Source: Megalopta genalis
Taxonomy: Eukaryota > Arthropoda > Insecta > Hymenoptera > Halictidae
NCBI RefSeq assembly: GCF_051020955.1
Contig: NW_027477527.1
Coordinates: forward strand, 1 to 64,000
DNA length: 64,000 bases
Reading direction: 5' to 3'
Positions 56,078 to 64,000 of this stretch are shown here, piece by piece; within the stretch, counting starts at the first letter, position 1, and every line of letters begins with the position of its first letter. The notes below the pieces were generated by a model. It was given only the letters and a program-made list of their open reading frames with translations, was not told the DNA's origin and did not search any database. The translations under genes were made by a program, and so were the position numbers.

Positions 56078-59000
56078 GAAGTTAACTCGTTTGTTTCGCA
56101 TGCAGTTGAAGCTAAATCACGTATATCAGAAGTATTTGCAGCTAAACCATTCGTTTCGCATGGATACGAAGATAAGCCTTCTACTTCGCATTGATTTGAA
56201 GCTAAATCATGTGTTTCGCATGGATTTGAATCTAACTCGTTTGTTTCGCATGCTGTTGAAGCTAAATCATGTATATCGCAAGTATTTGAAGCTAAATAAT
56301 TTGCTTCGCATGGATTCGAAGATCAGCCTTCTACTTCGCATTGATTTGATGCTAAATCATGTGTTTCGCATGGATTTGAAGCTTACTCGTTTGTTTCGCA
56401 TGCTGTTGAAGCTAAATCATGTATATCACAAGTATTTGAAGCTAAACCATTTGTTTCGCATGGATACGAAGATAACCCTTCTACTTCGCATTGATTTGAA
56501 GCTAAATCATGTGTTTCGCATGGATTATAAGCTAACTCGTTTGTTTCGCATGCAGTTGAAGCTAAATCGTGTATATCACAAGTATTTGAAGCTAAACCAT
56601 TTGTTTCGCATGGATTCGAAGATAAGCCTTCTACTTCGCATTGATTTGAAGCTAAATCATGTGTTTCGCATGGATTATAAGCTAACTCGTTTGTTTCGCA
56701 TGCAGTTGTAGCTAAATCATGTATATCACAAGTATTTAAAGCTAAACTATTCGTTTCGCATGGATTCGAAGATAAGTCTTCCACTTCGCATTGATTTGAT
56801 GCAAAATCATGTGTTTCGCAAGGATTTGAAGCTAACTCGTTTGTTTCGCATGCAGTTGAAGCTGAATCATGTATATCACAAGTATTTGAAGCTAAACCAT
56901 TCGTTTCGCATGGATTCGAAGATAAGCCTTCTACTTCGCATTGATTTGAAGCTAAATCATGTGTTCCGCATGGATTTTAAGCTAACTCGTTTGTTTCGCA
57001 TGCTGTTGAAGCTAAATCATGTATATCACAAATATTTGAAGCTATATCATACGTTTCGCATGGATTCCAAGATAACCCTTCTAATTCGCATTGAATTGAA
57101 TCTAAATCATGTGTCTCGCATGGATTTGAAGCTAACTCGTTTGTTTCGCATGCTGTTGAAGCTAAATCAAGTGTATCAAAAGTATTTGAAGCTAAACCAT
57201 TTGCTTCGCATGGATTCGAAGATCAGCCTTCTACTTCGCATTGATTTGAAGCTAAATCATGTGTTCCGCATGGATTTTAAGCTAACTCGTTTGTTTCGCA
57301 TGCAGTTGAAGCTAAATCATGTATATCACAAGTATTTGAAGCTAAACCATTTGTTTCGCATGGATTCGAATATAAGCCTTCTACTTCGCATTGATTTGAT
57401 GCTAAATCATGTGTTTCGCATGGATTTGAAGCTAGCTCGTTTGTTTCGCATGCTGTTGAAGCTAAATCATGTATATCACAAGTATTTGAAGCTAAACCAT
57501 TTGTATCGCATGGGATCGAAGATAAGCCTCCTACTTCGCATTGATTTGAAGCTAAATCATGTGTTCCGCATGGAGTTTAAGCTAACTCGTTTGTTTCGCA
57601 TGCAGTTGAAGCTAAATCATGTATATCACAAGTATTTGCAGCTAAACCATTTGTTTCGCATGGATACGAAGATAAGCCTTCTACTTCGCATTGATTTGAA
57701 GTTAAATCATGTGTTTCGCATGGATTTGAATCTAACTCGTTTATTTCGCATGCTGTTGAAGCTAAATCATGTATATCACAAGTATAAGAAGCTAATCCAT
57801 TTGTTTCGCATGGATTCGAAGATAAACCTTCTACTTCGCATTGATTTGAAGCTAAATCATGCGTTTCGCTTGGATTTGAAGCTAACTCGTTTTTTTCGCT
57901 AGTAGTTGAAGCCAAATCATGCATATCACAAGTATTTGAAGCTAAATAATTTGCTTCGCATGGATTCGAAGATCAGCCTTCTACTTCGCATTGATTTTAA
58001 TACAAATCATGTGTTTCGCATGGATTTGAAGCTAACTCGTTTGTTTCGCATGCAGTTGAAGCTGAATCATGTATATCACAAGTATTTGAAGCTAAACTAT
58101 TCGTTTCGCATGGATTCGAAGATAAGCCTTCTACTTCGCATTGATTTGAAGCTAAATCACGTGTTTCGCATGGATTATAAGCTAACTCGTTTGATTCGCA
58201 TGCAGTTGAAGCTAAATCGTGTATATCACAAGTATATGAAGCTGATCCATTTGTTTCGCATGGATTCGAAGATAAGCCTTACACTTCCCATTGATTTGAT
58301 GCTAAATCATGCGTTTCGCATGGATTTGAAGCTAACTGGTTTGTTTCGCATGCTGTTGAAGCTAAATCATGTATATCACAAGTATTTGAAGCTAAACCAT
58401 TTGTTTCGCATGGATTCGAAGATAAGCCTTCTACTTCGCATTGATTTTAATCTAAATCATGTGTTTCGCAAGGATTTTAAGCTAACTCGTTTGTTTCGGA
58501 TGCTGTTGAAGCTAAATCATGTATATCACAAGTATTTGAAGCTATATCATTTGTTTCGCATGGATTCGAAGATAACCCTTCTAATTCGCATTGATTTGAG
58601 GCTAAATCATGTGTTTCGCTTGGATTTGAAGCTAACTCGTTTTTTTCGCTAGTAGTTGAAGCTAAATCATGCATATCACAAGTATTTGAAGCTAAACCAT
58701 TTGTTTCGCATGGATTCGAAAATAAGCCTCTACTTCGCATTGATTTTAATCTAAATCATGTGTTTCGCATGGATTTGAAGCTAACTCGTTTGTTTCGCAT
58801 GCAGTTGAAGCTGAATCATGTATATCACAAGTATTTGAAGCTAAACTATTCGTTTCGCATGGATTCGAAGATAAGCCTTCTACTTCGCATTGATTTGAAG
58901 CTAAATCATGTGTTTCGCATGGATTATAAGCTAACTCGTTTGTTTCGCATGCAGTTGAAGCTAAATCGTGTATATCACAAGTATTTGAAGCTAAACCATG

Positions 59001-59377
59001 TGTTTCGCATGGATTCGAAAATAAGCCTTCTACTTCGCATTGATTTTAATCTAAATCATGTGTTTCGCATGGATTTGAAGCTAACTCGTTTGTTTCGCAT
59101 GCAGTTGAAGCTGAATCATGTATATCACAAGTATTTGAAGCTAAACTATTCGTTTCGCATGGATTCGAAGATAAGCCTTCTACTTCGCATTGATTTGAAG
59201 CTAAATCATGTGTTTCGCATGGATTATAAGCTAACTCGTTTGTTTCGCATGCAGTTGAAGCTAAATCGTGTATATCACAAGGTATATGAAGCTGATCCAT
59301 TTGTTTCGCATGGATTCGAAGATAAGCCTTCCACTTCGCATTGATTTGATGCTAAATCATGTGTTTCGCATGGATTT

Positions 59378-59467
59378 GAAGCTAACTCGTTTGTTTCGCA
59401 TGCTGTTGAAGCTAACTCAAGTGGATAACAAGTATTTGAAGCTAAACCATTTGCTTCGCATGGATTC
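59378..59467. repeat. 90-bp short HOR, copy 7
   Basis: Junction at 59,467/59,468; M2 has CTCAAGTGGATAACAAG. The following M1 lost a T (TTTGTTCGC), which breaks frame A. Confidence 0.92.
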
Positions 59468-60067
59468 GAAGTTAACTCGTTTGTTCGCATGCAGTTGAAG
59501 CTAAATCACGTATATCAGAAGTATTTGCAGCTAAACCATTTGTTTCGCATGGATACGAAGATTATCCTTCTACTTCGCATTGATTTGAAGCTAAATCATG
59601 TGTTTCGCATGGATTTGAATCTAACTCGTTTGTTTCGCATGCTGTTGAAGCTAAATCATGTATATCGCAAGTATTTGAAGCTAAACCATTTGCTTCGCAT
59701 GGATTCGAAGATCAGCCTTCTACTTCGCATTGATTTGATGCTAAATCATGTGTTTCGCATGGATTTGAAGCTTACTCGTACGTTTCGCATGCTGTTGAAG
59801 CTAAATCATGTATATCACAAGTATTTGAAGCTAAACATTTGTTTCGCATGGATACGAAGATAACCCTTCTACTTCGCATTGATTTGAAGCTAAATCATGT
59901 GTTTCGCATGGATTATAAGCTAACTCGTTTGTTTCGCATGCAGTTGAAGCTAAATCGTGTATATCACAAGTATTTGAAGCTAAACCATTTGTTTCGCATG
60001 GATTCGAAGATAAGCCTTCTACTTCGCATTGATTTTAATCTAAATCATGTGTTTCGCATGGATTTGA

Positions 60068-61568
60068 AGCTAACTCGTTTGTTTCGCATGCAGTTGAAGC
60101 TGAATCATGTATATCACAAGTATTTGAAGCTAAACTATTCGTTTCGCATGGATTCGAAGATAAGCCTTCTGACTTCGCATTGATTTGAAGCTAAATCATG
60201 TGTTTCGCATGGATTCTAAGCTAACTCGTTTGTTTCGTATGCAGTTGTAGCTAAATCATGTATATCACAAGTATTTAAAGCTAAACTATTCGTTCGCATG
60301 GATTCGAAGATAAGTCTTCCACTTCGCATTGATTTGATGCAAAATCATGTATTTCGCAAGGATTTGAAGCTAACTCGTTTGTTTCGCATGCAGTTGAAGC
60401 TGAATCATGTATATCACAAGTATTTGAAGCTAAACTATTCGTTTCGCATGGATTCGAAGATAAGCCTCCCACTTCGCATTGATTTGAAGATAAATAATGT
60501 TTTTCGCTTGGATTTGAATATAACTCATTTGTTTCGCATGCTGTTGAAGCTAAATCATGTATATCACATGTATTTGAAGCTAAACCATTTGCTTTGCATG
60601 GATTCGAAGATCAGCCTTCTACTTCGCATTGATTTGATGCTAAATCATGTGTTTCGCATGGATTTGAAGCTAACTCGTTTGTTTCGCATGCTGTTGAAGC
60701 TAAATCATGTATATCACAAGTATTTGAAGCTATATCATACGTTTCGCATGGATTCCAAGATAACCCTTCTAATTCGCATTGAATTGAATCTAAATCATGT
60801 GTTTCGCATGGATTTGAAGCTAACTCGTTTGTTTCGCATGCTGTTGAAGCTAAATCAAGTGTATCAAAAGTATTTGAAGCTAAACCATTTGCTTCGCATG
60901 GATTCGAAGATCAGCCTTCTACTTCGCATTGATTTGATGCTAAATCATGCGTTTCGCATGGATTTGAAGCTAACTGGTTTGTTTCGCATGCTGTTGAAGC
61001 TAAATCATGTATATCACAAGTATTTGAAGCTAAACTTTTTCTTTCGACATGGATTCGAAGATAAGCCTTCTACTTCGCATTGATTTGAAGCTAAATCATG
61101 TGTTTCGCATGGATTATAAGCTAACACGTTTGTTTCGCATGCAGTTGAAGCTAAATCGTGTATATCACAAGTATATAAAGCTGATCCATTTGTTTCGCAT
61201 GGATTCGAAGATAAGCCTTCCACTTCGCATTGATTTGATGCTAAATCATGTGTTTCGCATGGATTTGAAGCTTACTCGTTTGTTTCGCATGCTGTTGAAG
61301 CTAAATCATGTATATCACAAGTATTTGAAGCTAAACCATTTGTTTCGCATGGATACGAAGATAACCCTTCTACTTCGCATTGATTTGAAGCTAAATCATG
61401 TGTTTCGCATGGATTATAAGCTAACTCGTTTGTTTCGCATGCAGTTGAAGCTAAATCGTGTATATCACAAGTATTTGAAGCTAAACCATTTGTTTCGCAT
61501 GGATTCGAAGATAAGCCTTCTACTTCGCATTGATTTGAAGCTAAATCATGTGTTTCGCATGGATTATA
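60068..61568. repeat. Block H1: first copy of a 1,500-bp tandem duplication
   Basis: Ten HORs matching the next block at offset 1,500-1,501, falling to 1,498 after two small length changes near 61,034 and 60,171. Shared oddities are AACTATTCGTTCGC near 60,289, GATAAATAATGTTTTTCGC near 60,488 and GCTTTGCATGG near 60,591. Confidence 0.9.
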
Positions 61569-63067
61569 AGCTAACTCGTTTGTTTCGCATGCAGTTGAAG
61601 CTGAATCATGTATATCACAAGTATTTGAAGCTAAACTATTCGTTTCGCATGGATTCGAAGATAAGCCTTCTACTTCGCATTGATTTGAAGCTAAATCATG
61701 TGTTTCGCATGGATTCTAAGCTAACTCGTTTGTTTCGTATGCAGTTGTAGCTAAATCATGTATATCACAAGTATTTAAAGCTAAACTATTCGTTCGCATG
61801 GATTCGAAGATAAGTCTTCCACTTCGCATTGATTTGATGCAAAATCATGTATTTCGCAAGGATTTGAAGCTAACTCGTTTGTTTCGCATGCAGTTGAAGC
61901 TGAATCATGTATATCACAAGTATTTGAAGCTAAACTATTCGTTTCGCATGGATTCGAAGATAAGCCTCCCACTTCGCATTGATTTGAAGATAAATAATGT
62001 TTTTCGCTTGGATTTGAATATAACTCATTTGTTTCGCATGCTGTTGAGGCTAAATCATGTATATCACATGTATTTGAAGCTAAACCATTTGCTTTGCATG
62101 GATTCGAAGATCAGCCTTCTACTTCGCATTGATTTGATGCTAAATCATGTGTTTCGCATGGATTTGAAGCTAACTCGTTTGTTTCGCATGCTGTTGAAGC
62201 TAAATCATGTATATCACAAGTATTTGAAGCTATATCATACGTTTCGCATGGATTCCAAGATAACCCTTCTAATTCGCATTGAATTGAATCTAAATCATGT
62301 GTTTCGCATGGATTTGAAGCTAACTCGTTTGTTTCGCATGCTGTTGAAGCTAAATCAAGTGTATCAAAAGTATTTGAAGCTAAACCATTTGCTTCGCATG
62401 GATTCGAAGATCAGCCTTCTACTTCGCATTGATTTGATGCTAAATCATGCGTTTCGCATGGATTTGAAGCTAACTGGTTTGTTTCGCATGCTGTTGAAGC
62501 TAAATCATGTATATCACAAGTATTTGAAGCTAAACTTTTTTTTCGCATGGATTCGAAGATAAGCCTTCTACTTCGCATTGATTTGAAGCTAAATCATGTG
62601 TTTCGCATGGATTATAAGCTAACACGTTTGTTTCGCATGCAGTTGAAGCTAAATCGTGTATATCACAAGTATATAAAGCTGATCCATTTGTTTCGCATGG
62701 ATTCGAAGATAAGCCTTCCACTTCGCATTGATTTGATGCTAAATCATGTGTTTCGCATGGATTTGAAGCTTACTCGTTTGTTTCGCATGCTGTTGAAGCT
62801 AAATCATGTATATCACAAGTATTTGAAGCTAAACCATTTGTTTCGCATGGATACGAAGATAACCCTTCTACTTCGCATTGATTTGAAGCTAAATCATGTG
62901 TTTCGCATGGATTATAAGCTAACTCGTTTGTTTCGCATGCAGTTGAAGCTAAATCGTGTATATCACAAGTATTTGAAGCTAAACCATTTGTTTCGCATGG
63001 ATTCGAAGATAAGCCTTCTACTTCGCATTGATTTGAAGCTAAATCATGTGTTTCGCATGGATTATAA
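61569..63067. repeat. Block H2: second copy of the 1,500-bp unit
   Basis: Repeats H1 with a few differences (CTGTTGAGGC near 62,042; AACTTTTTTTTCGC near 62,533 where H1 has a longer, altered run). After about 63,067 it joins sequence like 56.67 kb. Confidence 0.9.
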
Positions 63068-64000
63068 GCTAACTCGTTTGTTTCGCATGCAGTTGTAGCT
63101 AAATCATGTATATCACAAGTATTTAAAGCTAAACTATTCGTTTCGCATGGATTCGAAGATAAGTCTTCCACTTCGCATTGATTTGATGCAAAATCATGTG
63201 TTTCGCAAGGATTTGAAGCTAACTCGTTTGTTTCGCATGCAGTTGAAGCTGAATCATGTATATCACAAGTATTTGAAGCTAAACTATTCGTTTCGCATGG
63301 ATTCGAAGATAAGCCTTCTACTTCGCATTGATTTGAAGCTAAATCATGTGTTCCGCATGGATTTTAAGCTAACTCGTTTGTTTCGCATGCTGTTGAAGCT
63401 AAATCATGTATATCACAAATATTTGAAGCTATATCATACGTTTCGCATGGATTCCAAGATAACCCTTCTAATTCGCATTGAATTGAATCTAAATCATGTG
63501 TCTCGCATGGATTTGAAGCTAACTCGTTTGTTTCGCATGCTGTTGAAGCTAAATCAAGTGTATCAAAAGTATTTGAAGCTAAACCATTTGCTTCGCATGG
63601 ATTCGAAGATCAGCCTTCTACTTCGCATTGATTTGAAGCTAAATCATGTGTTCCGCATGGATTTTAAGCTAACTCGTTTGTTTCGCATGCAGTTGAAGCT
63701 AAATCATGTATATCACAAGTATTTGAAGCTAAACCATTTGTTTCGCATGGATTCGAATATAAGCCTTCTACTTCGCATTGATTTGATGCTAAATCATGTG
63801 TTTCGCATGGATTTGAAGCTAGCTCGTTTGTTTCGCATGCTGTTGAAGCTAAATCATGTATATCACAAGTATTTGAAGCTAAACCATTTGTATCGCATGG
63901 GATCGAAGATAAGCCTCCTACTTCGCATTGATTTGAAGCTAAATCATGTGTTCCGCATGGAGTTTAAGCTAACTCGTTTGTTTCGCATGCAGTTGAAGCT
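63068..64000. repeat. Window-end HORs repeating 56.68-57.61 kb
   Basis: The last 0.93 kb matches 56,681-57,613 at offset 6,387 and also extends left of 63,068 to about 62.77 kb. The array continues past the window end in the same register. Confidence 0.88.

Larger units (their letters stand above)
53529..60067. repeat. Block F2: further HORs with short units and internal duplications
   Basis: About 44 HORs. 53.74-54.57 kb repeats 49.0-49.83 kb. 54.47-55.80 kb recurs at 59.45-60.78 kb (offset about 4,979). 53.56-53.99 kb recurs at 57.49-57.92 kb (offset 3,930). 56.67-57.61 kb recurs at the window end. A pair at about 58,76x and 59,00x kb-scale repeats a two-HOR unit at 300 bp. No gene is supported. 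Confidence 0.83.
1..64000. repeat. Satellite array: 30-bp monomers in 150-bp higher-order repeats
   Basis: Every base I read belongs to one tandem array. Each 30-bp monomer begins with GAAGCTAA or a close variant. Five types alternate in fixed order, with cores M1 ACTCGTTTGTTTCGCATGC, M2 ATGTATATCACAAGTATTT, M3 ACCATTTGTTTCGCATGG, M4 AGCCTTCTACTTCGCATTG and M5 AATCATGTGTTTCGCATGG. The same type recurs every 150 bp while neighbouring types differ at many positions, which defines a 150-bp HOR of about 37% GC. The array runs off both ends of the window. Monomer types stay in order almost everywhere; exceptions are a 60-bp deletion seen seven times and one 29-bp duplication. Such arrays are typical of eukaryotic satellite DNA; assignment to centromere, pericentromere or subtelomere is not possible from the sequence. 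No start region, promoter, intron or unique flank is present. Confidence 0.97.

Noticed and set aside
46244..59467. The 90-bp units as separate genes or regulatory insertions
   Set aside because: They are ordinary M1, M2 and M3 monomers with M4 and M5 missing; nothing new is inserted.
1..64000. CRISPR array, because of many near-identical 30-bp repeats
   Set aside because: The repeats are contiguous with no unique spacers; what lies between conserved parts is itself repeated every 150 bp, and no cas gene is present.
1..64000. One giant repeat-protein gene spanning the window on the plus strand
   Set aside because: No frame stays open beyond 695 codons; stops and frameshifts occur throughout and there is no unique N- or C-terminal sequence.
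1..64000. Recoded stop codons (TGA as Trp, or TAA/TAG as Gln) that would open frame B or C
   Set aside because: Frame B has both TGA and TAA variants, frame C has TAA and TGA variants, and single-base indels break both. No single reassignment opens either frame across blocks.
1..64000. CENP-B box in the TTTCGCATGGATTCG region
   Set aside because: The TTCG half is present, but the A four bases further on is out of place and the CGGG part is absent.
1..64000. Telomeric or rDNA repeats
   Set aside because: No short G-rich telomere motif in tandem and no rRNA-like conserved segment was seen.
1..64000. Transposable element or insertion-sequence origin of the block duplications
   Set aside because: Block edges show no terminal inverted repeats or target-site duplications and no transposase or reverse transcriptase frame. 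Edges simply follow the repeat register.
1..64000. Bacterial Shine-Dalgarno-like GAAG/GGA before ATG codons in frame A
   Set aside because: GCATGGATTTGAAG recurs in every monomer, so every such hit is a by-product of the repeat and none marks a unique start.

Overview
The whole 64 kb window is one uninterrupted tandem-repeat array. I found no unique sequence anywhere in it, and no supportable protein-coding gene, RNA gene, mobile element, CRISPR array or origin. The basic monomer is 30 bp. Five diverged monomer types (called M1 to M5 here) follow one another in fixed order to make a 150-bp higher-order repeat (HOR). About 425 HORs, or about 2,130 monomers, fill the window, in the register M4-M5-M1-M2-M3 from base 1. 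The consensus HOR is about 37% GC. A homogeneous, nested array of this size points to a eukaryotic satellite (heterochromatic, pericentromeric, centromeric or subtelomeric). The species cannot be named from the sequence. CpG is not depleted in the consensus, which argues mildly against a heavily CpG-methylated genome.

The 150-bp HORs are arranged in larger tandem and dispersed duplications: a 900-bp super-HOR (6 x 150) around 18.9-20.8 and 24.6-26.5 kb; tandem blocks of about 300, 540, 598, 1,500, 1,798, 3,000 and 4,198 bp; and a duplication of at least 6.1 kb linking 1-6.1 kb to 22.3-28.6 kb. From left to right: block A1 (1-6.1 kb); C1 (6.1-9.9 kb, related to 33-46 kb); D (9.9-11.4 kb, related to 21.1-22.0 kb); E1/E2 (11.4-17.2 kb, a 3-kb tandem pair whose second copy is full of single-base indels); E3 (17.2-22.3 kb); A2 (22.3-28.6 kb); a linker (28.6-30.1 kb); B1/B2 (30.1-37.75 kb, 4,198-bp tandem); C2 (37.75-46.3 kb mosaic); F (46.3-60.1 kb), carrying a 90-bp short HOR and containing the 1,798-bp pair G1/G2; the 1,500-bp pair H1/H2 (60.1-63.1 kb); and the window end, which repeats 56.7-57.6 kb.

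Three reading frames stay open for long distances because 30 and 150 are multiples of three and the consensus lacks stops in those frames. Frame A (+) reads a Leu/Lys/Met/His-rich decapeptide and reaches 695 codons. Frame B (+) reads SH(G/A)FEA-type decapeptides and meets a TGA in nearly every HOR. Frame C (-) reads C-E-x-x-x-L-A-S-N-x decapeptides and reaches 195 codons. Stops and frameshifts recur in all three, so I do not call genes. However, differences between the five monomer types concentrate at the positions that are wobble sites for both frame B and frame C. This hints that the monomers may have diverged while coding, before being amplified as a satellite.

The points most worth a second look are that possible coding ancestry, the local burst of indels at 14.6-17.3 kb (probable consensus error), the nested amplification history readable from shared private mutations, and the 10-bp spacing of short A/T tracts combined with an HOR length close to nucleosome size.
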